A DNA stretch of 64,000 bases from Flammula alnicola (lineage: Eukaryota > Basidiomycota > Agaricomycetes > Agaricales > Strophariaceae), in NCBI GenBank assembly GCA_015499995.1, contig JADNRV010000008.1:372001-436000 (forward strand), given 5' to 3'. Numbering within the stretch: the first letter of the stretch is position 1; each line of letters begins with the position of its first letter. Below, piece by piece: positions 1-10,233 of this stretch. Under the pieces are notes generated by a model. The model was given only the letters and a program-made list of their open reading frames with translations, did not search any database and had not been told where the DNA came from. The position numbers were made by a program, and so were the translations under genes.

Positions 1-1494
1 TCACTGCGTTTGTGGCCAAATATAGAGGCCTTCTATTTAGCTATCTATAAGCTACGTATCGAGAGAAATAGAGGCCTACTATTTTTGAAACAAGGTACCC
101 TCTATTTTGCCGTTTATTGGTAGGGATTTGGGGCCTAAATAGTGGCCTCTATAGATCAACCATAGGACTTATAGAGGGCCACTACATATCACCAATGAAG
201 GCCTCTATGTATTCTATGGCGCAGCAATAGTTGGGACCATTCGGCCACTATTTATTACAATTTAGGGAATCCCACAGATCCTCGATATATGGAATGAGAT
301 CACATTTAACATCGATAACTACATATGTTAACGCAAAACATAATGCTTCACTAATGCTACTAGTAGGTAGCACACACAGGAGGAAACTCGTCTCCCAGCA
401 CCTAGTGCTTCACCTCCAGCGGCCTACTTTGCGAGGCTCACCTCGCCTGTACAGGCATCCGTATCATCCTTCCATTTGCCCTTGGCGGGGCAGCACATGG
501 TCCCCGCTTGGGGTGTTGTACATCTCCGCGTGCTTGATGCTGTGGATGCCGAGGTTGAGCAGGGTGTGCACCGCCCTGGGTTTTGGCGTGCTCAAGGCTG
601 CGAGCTCCGGTGGAGTAGTCTGCAGAGATCTATGACAGGGACGAGACGATGTCAATAAGGATTTAAGTGCGCGACGGGTTCAGCGTCCATGATACCGCCA
701 TGAGGGACTTACGTGGACGCACAGTTGTGCGAACTGTCTGTTCCTCCAGCCTCTCCTTTGTCACCAAGGTGTATCTGAATACGCAGAAACACTATCAGTG
801 CGATAAAAGATGCAATCAGCATCATATCATACCACAAACTGAAGTAGAAGACCTACCCAGCGGGACCTTGGTATATCCTGCATGTTTCCAGGCTGAGGTG
901 TAATCGGAAGTGGTGGTGGTAGAGGATGCAGCAGTGCTTGAAGAAGATACTATCATACCGGTGGAAAACTTATCAAAGTCATCTTTGCGCAATGTATCCG
1001 CGCGTGTCTAATGACATGGTGTGGCAGGTGCCAGGGTATACTGAGTAGTACTTAGAAGAGATTGGGGAGAGATCATGGAAGGAAGGAAGGAAGGAAGCAG
1101 GCGGGCGAAGAAGTTCACATGCGCAGAATCGGAGTTTGAACGGACTTGTGCGTTTCAAAATTTGGTCAAAAAAATAAGCAAATGGCAATGCTCCATAGGT
1201 ACAATTTTTCATCAATAGTAGCTATAGTGGTATACTATAAATGTTTTTTGGGTATCCTCTACTAGTCCGAAATAGTATCCCTCTATTTTTGACCTTCAGA
1301 GGCCACTATCTCTATGATTCATAAGTACTTAGCCCAATAGTGGTCACCTTTACCTCAGAAATAGTGAAGTCACTATCGTTCACTGAAAGCATCCCTCTAT
1401 TGTTACAATAAGTATGATTTAGCTATCTATAAGTACGATACATGACTTATTGCACCTATAGACACCCCCTTATATTTTGGGCAAAACGCAGTGA
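1..1494. mobile_element. CACTA-like non-autonomous DNA transposon
   Basis: Both ends carry the inverted motif TCACTGCGTTT (1-11 and, reversed, about 1484-1494), followed on both sides by a similar CCAAATATA-type stretch. A second matched subterminal block, TTTAGCTATCTATAAG, occurs near 37-52 and, in the same orientation, at about 1419-1434. Short motifs of the type ATAGAGGCC and CTCTATTTT recur within about 250 bp of each end, as subterminal transposase-binding repeats do. Ends starting CACTG fit the CACTA (EnSpm) superfamily. No transposase reading frame is visible inside. The left target duplication cannot be checked because the window starts at the terminus. Confidence 0.55.
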
Positions 1495-2108
1495 TTGTAC
1501 TGTGAAGTTATCTTTTAAAATGATTCAAGGGCGCGACAAGGGCATGATCGCGGGGAATCCACCTTGACGAGGACCACGCCGAGTGATGGCATCAAACTGG
1601 GATCAAAAAAGGCCTTCGCCAGAGCAGCCGAAGCGGATAAAATCAAGATAAAATCATGTATAACATCGGTTTGGAGTGCGAGATGGCCAGAAAAGTGCTA
1701 ATGGTGGAGGTCTTTAGTTTAATTGGTAAGAAATTGACTGCTAAACCCTGTCTATACCAGGACCTCTCGCCACCTCTCGCCACCCCATTTTTGAAATTCT
1801 TGATCGCCACCCGGCGATCGCCGGGTGGCGAGGCCTGGTGTGGCGAGATGGCGAGGTTGAGCCAACATCACTACCTGTGATATACGCCGACTCGGAGACA
1901 TCGCACACACGGAATCTGTCGTCCGAAATTGTGGTGAGCGGCACTCAACGGCTTCCGGTGTTTGAGAGGAGTCTTGTGTGCGAGAGTTGGAGGAGCTTAT
2001 ACACTTTCTCACAGGACATCGTCTTCCAGCCTTGCTTCCTGCTTTACCACAACTTGAAACTCAGTCCTGAGAGGCCTTGCTGCAAAATCGCGCTCGAATT
2101 TTTGAAGA
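1495..2108. other. Intergenic region upstream of the CMD-family gene
   Basis: No gene is supported here. The notable feature is a perfect 28-bp palindrome at 1804-1831 built around GGCGATCGCC, with further GGCGAG/CTCGCC repeats on both sides (about 1766-1860). The short open frames here have no recognisable content. Confidence 0.5.
1804..1831. repeat. Perfect 28-bp palindrome
   Basis: The arms CGCCACCCGGCGA and TCGCCGGGTGGCG meet without a spacer. The surrounding 90 bp repeat the CTCGCCACC/GGTGGCGAG theme, so this may be the core of a small inverted-repeat element or a strong hairpin. Confidence 0.7.
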
Positions 2109-2867
2109 ATGTCCAACCCAATTGAAGCAGCGCATAAGGAGCTGTACGAGGCTGGGATTGTCATGAGGCGACAAGTGGTGGTGAGCTCCGTTTGCTCGTC
2201 TCCAATATCTAAACAGATATCTAAAATGGATGGAACGCCGGTCCAGGGCGACGCATATGTCGACAAACAGCTGAAGCAGGTATACTTTGCGTCATCCTTC
2301 CAATTGTCCGTTACCTTTATCTGAGACCGCAAATTCAAATGGCAGGGTGTGTCCGATTTTATGAAACCAATGCAAGATCTCGCCACAGAGGTATTCTCTG
2401 TGCATTCTTGATCAAACACAAAGTTAGCTAACCCAAAGTATCGTGAAACAGGCGGCCTGGGGAACGATATGGACACGGCCAGGACTGGAGCGAAAACAGC
2501 GAAGCTTGATAGTAATAGCTCTTCTCGCATCCCAAGGAAAGGAAGCTGAGGTTAGTTAACCCATACACAAGATTGATAGCATTTCGCTGACGGCTTCGCG
2601 GTCATCGCACTCGTACGTGCGCAGCTCACAGCCCATATCAGGTACGCAGCACCTACTTTTCAAAAATTTACTAGGACACTGCCTAAAGGGAAAACGTATA
2701 CGCTCATGAAAAACAGAGGCGCGGTGAATAATGGCGCTACAGAAATAGAGATTCGGGAGACGCTATTGCAGACTGCAACGTACTGCGGCATGCCAACTGG
2801 GATATCAAGTTTTAGGGTGGCCGATGCTGTTATCAAGAAATTGAAAGAAGAGGGGGTGATTCCTTGA
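2109..2867 (+). CDS. Carboxymuconolactone decarboxylase-family protein
   Basis: Six exons give a 138-residue protein: 2109-2180, 2247-2279, 2346-2390, 2452-2550, 2625-2641 and 2717-2867. All introns are GT-AG and 61-75 bp long, and the joined exons stay in frame to the stop. The product has the layout of the CMD/AhpD-like fold: an N-terminal helix with MRRQVV, the central block RKQRSLIVIALLASQGKEAE, a conserved-looking LTAHIRGAVNNGAT stretch, then IRETLLQTATYCGMPTG and a final helix ending KKLKEEGVIP. Family members include 4-carboxymuconolactone decarboxylases of the protocatechuate branch of aromatic breakdown and relatives of unknown substrate. The usual peroxidase-type CxxC pair of AhpD is absent, so a decarboxylase-like or unknown role fits better. 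The small exons (33, 45 and 17 nt) hide the gene from simple ORF searches. Confidence 0.85.
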
Positions 2868-3494
2868 GTACTCTTCTAATGTTTGTTCGCCTCATGGTAT
2901 TTTCTTATCAGCATCGCAGCTGACTGCGCGATTACGAGGAACTGTAAAGCGTTAAAATTACAGGGTGCAAGATAAATTTGGTCATCGTTTCTCCGAGTTT
3001 CTTGGCATACATCGGACATCGGGCAAGCCCCAAAATAAATCCTATAGTTTCCTCTGCACTGCGCTATCGTTTCCTATGGTCATAGTGGTCGGTTTTCCAC
3101 CCATAGTACTGGGTATCCGAAAGAGGAAAAAGAAAGAAAAAAAGAGAAAAGAAGGGGGAAAAGGAGAGGTTACTGTCTCAGATGGCACATTCAAGACAGT
3201 GGTTAATAGCATTATCAATAGTAGTAGTACTACTATTTATTCACAGGTGCACCTGCTATTGTCTACACCTCTGCACCCTTCTGTCCTTTCGCATTTTTGC
3301 ACGGAACGGCTGCGCAAGTCAGGAGTTGGATGCTCAACCTTTTCCCTTCTTGTGAGGGCCATGAGTGGGAGAATTGGACGTGTTTGCCAAATTAGACGTG
3401 CTCACCTTCATAAGCGTTTAACGGGGGGAAATGGTGATAACCCAGCGATGACGCGCATAATACGCGTTCACCCAGAGCGCTAAAGTAGAGGGCG

Positions 3495-3960
3495 TGAGAA
3501 ATGGCGGACATATTGGGCCAATGTTATCAGCCATGGCTGATAACATTGACTGTGGTCGATAACATTGGCTTTTTTCACGCCATTTCTAGACTCAAATAAA
3601 AAATTCTAAAGAGACAATTCTCACCTTTATGGTCTTATCTACATGTCTGCAGAATTTCATAGTTGGAAACTAAAATTTGATTCCAAGACAGCAGCTAACT
3701 TCGGCCAATGTTATCAGCCTTGGTGGTGGTGGATAACATATTGATTTTTCACGGTTCGTCAAGACCTTGAAAACATTTTCTGAAGAGACAGTTTCTATTA
3801 AAATGTAAAGGTCTACACTGCTATAAAGTTTCATAAAGAGAAATGCTCGTTTGTATCCAGGAGAACAGCAATATTCTCGAGACATCGAAATCGTGGCTGT
3901 GCGTGGCTGATAACATGTCGTGGCTGTGCATGGCTGATAACATACCCAGCACAATGGGCC
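3495..3960. repeat. Hairpin-rich repeat block with GGCTGATAACA motifs
   Basis: A perfect 30-bp palindrome at 3519-3548 (arms CAATGTTATCAGCCA) is flanked by an outer inverted pair, AGAAATGGCG near 3497 and CGCCATTTCT near 3580. The same TGTTATCAGCC or GGCTGATAACA unit recurs near 3707, 3905 and 3930. This looks like a short foldback element with decayed neighbouring copies. No target duplication was established. Confidence 0.5.
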
Positions 3961-4289
3961 ATTAACCCAACTGGTCTGCCAATTTCAATGCCCAACCCGG
4001 CCCGGTGAGTCCGAGCGACGGTGGTCACTGAGTGATTGCCACTGATCGTCGCAAGTACTAGTGATCCTGCCTTATGTACAATCTTTGGTTATTGCGCGTA
4101 AAAATCGAACGTCAAGTACATCATTCAGATGGAATGACAGTGAGAGGCTCTGCAAGACGCGCCACAAACGCGCCACACCTTTCGCCAAGTGAGGCTATAC
4201 AGCATTCCCTAATACGTCACATTCCCACGGTTTATAAAGGATAATCTTTGTCTATGATGCGCTAGACCTTTGTTTCTTGCGCCAGACTT

Positions 4290-4296
4290 TATAAAG
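4290..4296 (+). promoter_or_regulatory. Probable TATA box of the SUR7/PalI gene
   Basis: TATAAAG lies 93 bp upstream of the start codon and is followed by a pyrimidine-rich leader (CTTCTCCTATCCC...), a common fungal core-promoter layout. Confidence 0.45.
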
Positions 4297-4388
4297 GTCG
4301 GATTGCACGGCGTCTCCATTCTTCTCCTATCCCACTTCTCCTCTCCCACAATAACACACCACCACTCCGACCCACTCCCCGATTCACC

Positions 4389-5152
4389 ATGGCAGCATCA
4401 GCAGCGATTCCCGGGCTGTTCTTCTGCTTTTCAGCGATGGTCTTGCTCCTCTTCGTATGTCGCTCAGTCGGGCGAAGCTACCAGGCATACTGAAACCATT
4501 CTTGCACTCTCCTAGGTCTCCATTTCGGTGCCGACCTGGTCAAAAGTCTCTCTCCTGAACATTGGCCATTCAGGTCCCAATCAACTCAAGTATGGTGTCT
4601 TTGGATTCACTGGAAGTTCACCAAGTGTTGGTTACTTCTTCACGTACGTTTGTTCCTTTCTCAACTCCTTTTGGCGTCGTTGGTGTACTGACAATGTCGA
4701 CTGTCTCATGCCTTGAAACAGGAACCCCCACGTGAACTCCACAATCCTACACAACCTCACAAAAACCCTCATCCTGCATCCCATCGGTGCGTATGCAGGG
4801 CCTTGTTCCAATTTGTTGGGTCAGCTCACACTCTGTCTTTCGTTAAACAGCCGCGGGTCTTTCAGGTTTTGCCTTCTTCTTCGGTATCTTTGGACTGTTT
4901 CGCCGCTTCGGCACAGTCATGATGACCCTCCTGGCCGGTCTGGCCATGCTCACAACCTTCGTTGTGTGGGTTATCGATATGATCCTTTTTGGTATCGCCC
5001 GCCAACGATACCGTGATGATGGTCAACGTGCCCAGTACGGAAACGCCAACTGGCTCACTCTTGGTGCCCTCGTTGCTCTCCTCCTCGGTTTCTGTACCTC
5101 GGCCTGTGGTATATTTGGACACTACAGGCGAAGGAGAGATGTCTCATACTAA
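4389..5152 (+). CDS. SUR7/PalI family membrane protein
   Basis: Four exons (4389-4454, 4516-4643, 4722-4786, 4851-5152) encode about 186 residues. The start follows a CACC context (ACCATGG). A first membrane segment (residues about 7-24) leads into the hallmark SISVPTWSKVS block, then an extracellular part with GVFGFTGSSPSVGYFF and an Asn/Thr-rich stretch. Three further hydrophobic segments follow (GLSGFAFFFGIFGLF, MMTLLAGLAMLTTFVVWVID and LTLGALVALLLGFCTSACGIF). This four-TM layout with an extracellular loop after TM1 is that of the SUR7/PalI (Rim9) family, which includes eisosome proteins and the PalI/Rim9 helper of ambient-pH sensing. Which of the two roles applies here cannot be told from the sequence. 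Confidence 0.88.
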
Positions 5153-5860
5153 ATGCGACTTTAGTATGCCGACATTTCATCAGAACATTCTCAGGACCCT
5201 TCATCCCACCAGCCATTAGGAACGCTTCTTTTCCCGTTCTTGTGCTTTCGTTATTTGCCCTGCTTTCGCTCTGCTTTTCGCCATTGGTTGTGGGAAGGAA
5301 CTTTATCCTTAATTCCCCACCTTCTTTTGTCTTTATTTGCTTTTCACGCCGACCCACACGAGCATTAATGCCATACTGAATTAAGCGTCATGCCATCACA
5401 CGATTTTCCACGCTTACGCATTCATCTCCACCCCAAGCCCAACCTCCTTCATGCCCTTCACGTCCATCCAACGGAATCCATTCAATTGTATGTATAATAA
5501 TTTAGAATTTGTTTATTTGTTATTCTTGTTAATGGACACTTACTTTTAACCAAAATTATTCAGCACTGTACGATTGAACTGCATGTATCAACACCTTCCA
5601 ACTTTTCCGGTTCTACTTTATTTTTTTTGCGTCGTGTGTACCGCTCCTTCTAGTACTCTACACAAAATCCTCAATACCCGATTGCGACTCTTGTCGTGCG
5701 TGCCTTCTCCACTAAGTTTCGCGGTTGTCATTGAAGTTTAGAATCAAATTTGAGTGATCGGGGTCCTTAGTAAGGAAAAGCCGGGCCGGGCACTGAGAAA
5801 TTTAGATCCCATTGACATTTCAAAAATTCACGATTACATACCACCAGCCGCGCATAGAAA
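5153..5860. other. Intergenic region
   Basis: Pyrimidine-rich 3' flank of the SUR7/PalI gene followed by AT-rich DNA. No gene or repeat structure is seen. Confidence 0.5.
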
Positions 5861-7362
5861 ATGCCCTCCCAGACGTTTGACGAGCGTAGACTAGTGGGCG
5901 TCCACGCGGAACGAGTAACGAATGTGTCAAGCAGGGACTTTCCAGGCCATTACCCTGGTGAAGACCACTCGTGGAACCTGGCCAAATTCAAAAAGGTGCG
6001 TAGTGAACAAAGTTTATGTTGTTTTTGTTTCGAATGACATTGAAACTTTTTTGGTTGTTGTGTGGGATTTGCAAAGTGCAGAACTTGAAAGTCAAGGTGC
6101 AGAGATTGTCGCAGCATTCTGTGGACTTTGATATTGTTGGCGTGGATGCGTCGATTGCGAACGCGTTTCGGAGGATTATGATTGCTGAGGTGTGTTGTGT
6201 TCGAAGTTTTAGTTTGCGCTTTTAAATTCTGACCTGGATCTTTTCCCGGTGTAGGTGCCGACGGTATGTATAGAACAGGTTTACGTGTGGAACAACACAA
6301 CAGTCATCGTAGACGAGATTCTGGCACATCGGCTGGGTCTCGTCCCGTTGAATATAGATCCGTCGCTGTTGGAGATGAAGAAAGGTGAGTTTTCCTTCTT
6401 CTTTTTCTCTCCTTCTTGGCGTATATCGATCCCAGATTATTAACTACTCTCCGCCGACTGCACTAGACATCAATGATACCTCCACGGACCGCGACACCGT
6501 TGTGTTCAAGGTCGACATGACATGCGAGCGGAACCCCAAGGCGCCGAAGGGGTCCATAAAGCCGGAGGAACTGTACATTAACCACGAGCTGCTGGCGTCG
6601 CACCTGACCTGGTCCCCCGTAGGCGAACAGCAGGACGTGTTTGAGGGCGCGACGCCGGGACCGACGAGGCCGAACATCGTGCTGGCGAAGCTGAGGCCGG
6701 GGCAACAGGTGAATTTGGAGCTGCATGCGGTGAAAGGTGTAGGCAAGGATCACTCGAAATTTAGTCCTGTCGGTGCGTCTCTACATTTTTACGTTCCTTC
6801 CTCCTCTGGCTGACATTGGCTGACGCGTTTCTTGTCCGGTTCAACCCAGCCACCGCATCCTACCGTCTCCTCCCCCAAATCAAAATTACGAAACCGATCC
6901 CCCCACATCTCGCGGAGAAGTTCCAGAAGTGCTTCTCGTCGGGCGTCATCAAGATCGACCAGCAGACGAACGAAGTCAGCGTCGATGAGCACAATCTGCG
7001 GAACGACACGGTTAGTCGCGAAGTTTTGCGGTGGCCAGAGTTCGCGGACTCGGTTGAGCTGAGTCGAGTGCGGGATTATTTTTTGTGTACGTCTTTTGCC
7101 TGTCTTTTGCCCTTTCCTTTTTGTTGCTTTTTCCTTCTTCCACTTCTACTTCACTCCTTGTGAGTTTGGAGGTGCTGACGCTTATTCTCTTTCCCCCTTT
7201 ATAGTTAACGTACAGTCAGAGGGTCCGTATGCTCCGGAGAGGCTGCTACCAGAGTCGACAAAGGTCATGCGGGAAAAATTGGCTGTGATACGGCAAGCAG
7301 CTGAGGCGCTGCGGGAAAAATCTGCGAGAGTGGATAGCGATGTTGTGATGGGAGATGCATGA
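5861..7362 (+). CDS. RPC40: DNA-directed RNA polymerases I and III subunit RPAC1 (AC40)
   Basis: The first exon (5861-5995) starts [19 protein letters not shown]. Introns follow at about 5996-6082, after IAE, after the LEMKK stretch, near 6773-6847 and near 7087-7205. The second exon begins [10 protein letters not shown] and holds the alpha-like dimerisation motif [14 protein letters not shown]. The next reads [15 protein letters not shown] and [14 protein letters not shown], both typical of the AC40/RPAC1 branch. The inserted domain 2 contains [13 protein letters not shown], and the end carries a second alpha-like block followed by a short charged tail (DSDVVMGDA). Together with AC19, AC40 forms the assembly platform of RNA polymerases I and III, equivalent to the bacterial alpha dimer. 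Length (roughly 350 residues) and motif order match the family. The exact acceptor before DINDTS is ambiguous between two nearby AG sites. Confidence 0.93.
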
Positions 7363-7662
7363 AATTTTTACATCATTTTTTGAGGTCTACCATTTGCTTG
7401 CTTGTTTTTTTTGCCCAAGTCTGAGGGCTTTCGAGAGTTAGATGGATTCATTTGAAGGTGTGGGTATGGGATGTGTAATGTCCTGGTTTACATTGAGATC
7501 AGAATCATTAGATGATGCTGCCTCGATTGTACTACACAATATTTGTATTGTACATAGGCTGGGATCTTGCATAACCGCGCAGTCTGCTAGAAGAAACCTT
7601 GAACGACGAGTCCATATAGCATATGTACAGGAGGAAGGGGAAAAAAAGGTAGATCTGCAAAA

Positions 7663-9686
7663 TTATGTCTGGGATTGCGCGTCTGTGTGATTGTTGTCGT
7701 TGTGCTGGACCGTCGTCGCTTGGTATTCCGTTGGAGGTATCTGGCTGGTCTTCTCTTCCAGATTCATTGACACTTCTGAAGGCTGGTTCTGCGCCTCCTT
7801 AGCCTCCACAATGGGCTCCTCGGTCTTTCCAGCAGGCTCGTCAACCTTTCCATCAGTCTCGTCGGTCCATCTAGCACTGTCCTCAGTCGTTTCACTAAGC
7901 TCGCCGACTTTTCCAACAGCGTCCTCTGTTTTTCCCTGGGCATCTTCCGCTTTACCATCCTGCATATCCTCCAGCTCACTTTCCACACCCTCCTCTCCGT
8001 CCCCTCCTTCCACTTCGCCAATCGCCGCATCTCCAAAAACCTCCCTGAAGACCTTCACAGTCGGCCCGCCCAGAATGGCAAACACCACGCTCTCGAACAC
8101 GCCGTGAAACTTGCCATCTGGTTTGGCCAGTAGGTCGAGGAAGATCTGCGCGACGAGCTCGATGTGATTCTGGAATACGCCTGTCCCGAAGGATCCCAGC
8201 ACGAGATGCTGGGCTCCGCGTTTGTGGAAGAGGAAGAGCAGGCGCGCGATGCGCTCGTACATCTCGGCGGAGATCTTCTCTTCGGCGCGGGTCAGAGGGT
8301 AGGGTTCAGAGGGCTGCTCAAGTTCTGCGATGGGTTGTTGTTCGGGTGATGAGATTGCGGGGTGAGGTTCTTCGGGCTGCGTTGATGCAGGCTCAGAGGC
8401 AGGGGTCTCGGACGAGTTGTCGATGAGGTTGGCGTTTTGACTCTCCATGGGATTAGCAGCAGCAGCCGGTTCTGAGCTGTCATCTTTCGCGTCCTCTGCC
8501 TTTGCAGCTTTCTCTGGCTCGTCCTCAGCTTGTTTCGCCTCTTCATCCGGTCCTGTCATCTCGACATCCGTGTCCTTGTTGTCTGCACCGGTATCCATAT
8601 TCTCCGCATTCTCCTCTTCAGCCTTCTTCCTTTCCTTCTCCTCTTCCCCCCGTCTCTTTTTCTCTTCTTCGGCCCTTTTCTTCCTCCTTTCTGCCTCCCT
8701 CGCTCGCGCTGCTTCTGCCGCCTTCACTCTCGCTTTCAACAAGCGCATGTCCTCTTGCCATTGAATTTTTTGCCGCACCTCTCCAGCATTTACGGCCGCC
8801 GACGTCAGGACGTCAACTTCTACTGGCTTCTTCCAATCACCTTTGTCGTTCCGTATCAGGACGACACTGGGAGAGTATACCATTGCATGGGTGTAAAACG
8901 CGTTATCGGGATCTTCAGCATAATGAGCATAGAATTGGGTTGCGATAGGGGTGATTAGAGAGGGGTAGAGCGTCGAGGAACGGGCGATGGATTCTTCCTG
9001 TAGATTTCGACCAGGTAATTTTGTAAATAAGGGTCTCAATAAAATAAAATAAAATAAAATAAACGAACCTGAGCTTGAGCACCGTTGATGAACCCTCCGC
9101 CTGGCTTTTTGGCCGACGCGAAGTTCAGCACCCCGATAGTCTTGTTCTCCACCTCTGGATGGTCATTAATCATCCCGTGCAGCTTCCTCGCGCCCACTAA
9201 CGTCGAATATTCCTTTATGAGAATCTTCGTCTGGCGTTCCGCCAACTCGCCAAAGTCGGCCGTGGCCCAGCTCGCGCTCTCAGCATCGTCAGGCGGGTAA
9301 TACCCCGTGTTCTCGTTCGTGTAGAAGATCTTCGCCGCGAGGTCGTAGGAGTCCTTAGTACCTGGGGGCACGTAGATTCCCTGGTCAAGCGTGTCGAGGG
9401 TTAGGGCGGCGAAATCGCGCAGCTCGTCGCGCGAGAGCCGGTAGGAAGGATTATGCGGCTGGTACCGTCCCCGTGGGCGGTAGGTGCCCCGTCTGCGCGA
9501 TTGGGCAGCATGCGAGCTGTACCGCGATTGTGACTCTGAGTGGTTTGACCCTTGCCAGCTGCCTGGCAGTTGTGGTTCGAGAGTGTTATCCAAGTCGGGT
9601 CTCGATGAGCTATTTGTCAGGGTAGTTGTATCAGAAACGAAGAATTCGTGGATGCGAGAGAGAAAAGCAGGGACACACAGAAACAT
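7663..9686 (-). CDS. Microbial-type PARG-like protein (TIGR02452/DUF2263), copy 1
   Basis: Two exons (9686-9069 and 8997-7663) give about 650 residues. The start MFLCVPAF lies in a strong context (CCCACCATG); an in-frame ATG at 9779 is possible but preceded by a likely acceptor. After an Arg/Tyr-rich N-terminus comes the catalytic core: IGVLNFASAKKPGGGFINGA, then AQ|EESIARSSTLY, with YTHAMVYSPSV, DVLTSAAVNAGEV and GSFGTGVFQN downstream. GGG...QEE followed by RSSTLY is the signature of bacterial-type poly(ADP-ribose) glycohydrolases, which remove ADP-ribose from proteins. The single 71-bp intron falls exactly between Q and EE of this signature and contains a (TAAAA)n run. A Lys/Glu-rich insertion (about residues 310-480) splits the core, and the C-terminus is an acidic low-complexity tail. 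Unlike the two copies downstream it has an intron and large disordered insertions. Confidence 0.85.
9036..9062. repeat. (TAAAA)n microsatellite inside an intron
   Basis: Five or so AAAAT/TAAAA units lie in the only intron of the copy 1 PARG-like gene. Confidence 0.8.
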
Positions 9687-10233
9687 GGTGGGCGTCGATT
9701 CAGACACAGGCTGTTCCGCTACTATCTGTAAGTCGAAAGAATGGTCTATACAGCAGGCCGAGTAGAACACGAATAGCAATCGATATCGTACTGGTAAATA
9801 AGAAAAGAGCTTTCAGACAGGGGAAATAGGCGAGAGGATGCGATTAGATCGATGAGATAAGGACCGGGAATAGAGCAGGTGGTAGCCGCTGGAAACCGTT
9901 TATACGAATTAGGCGCTGGCCTTATGACTCCTTTATTATACATGGAATTGTCAGGCACTGTCAATGAATACTAGTACTACTTCCCTAGGGTTGGAGACCT
10001 TTGGAAATGTTGGTACCTATGTTACAATAATAAGTTACTGGTAAAATACAGGCATATGGAAGAGGGTATAAATAATTGTACAGTATTTACTAACTGTGTC
10101 CTAGATACTACATAATACAGTGCATCAGAAATAGAAGAAATTGGTATACACTATTAGGAAGTCAGGCAAGGTCTGAAGAGACGAAGGAAAAAAGGAAACC
10201 CAGATGCAAACCCCCGCAAAGAGTCATACAACT
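9687..10233. other. Intergenic region between PARG-like copies 1 and 2
   Basis: No gene. The duplicated segment that carries copy 2 begins near 9967 with AATACTAGTACTACT, matched near 15682. Confidence 0.5.

Larger units (their letters stand above)
2868..4388. other. Intergenic region with structured repeats
   Basis: No gene is supported. An open frame at 2965-3483 has low-complexity Lys-rich content and no recognisable domain. From about 3495 to 3960 the DNA is dominated by repeats of a TGTTATCAGCC/GGCTGATAACA motif, including a long palindrome. Two TATAAAG motifs (about 4230 and 4290) precede the next gene. Confidence 0.5.

Noticed and set aside
2009..2530. A 173-codon minus-strand open frame
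   Set aside because: It overlaps the CMD-family gene, whose exons, introns and motifs on the plus strand are consistent.
2965..3483. A 172-codon plus-strand open frame
   Set aside because: It has no domain, a Lys-rich run and no splice support; it probably arose by chance.
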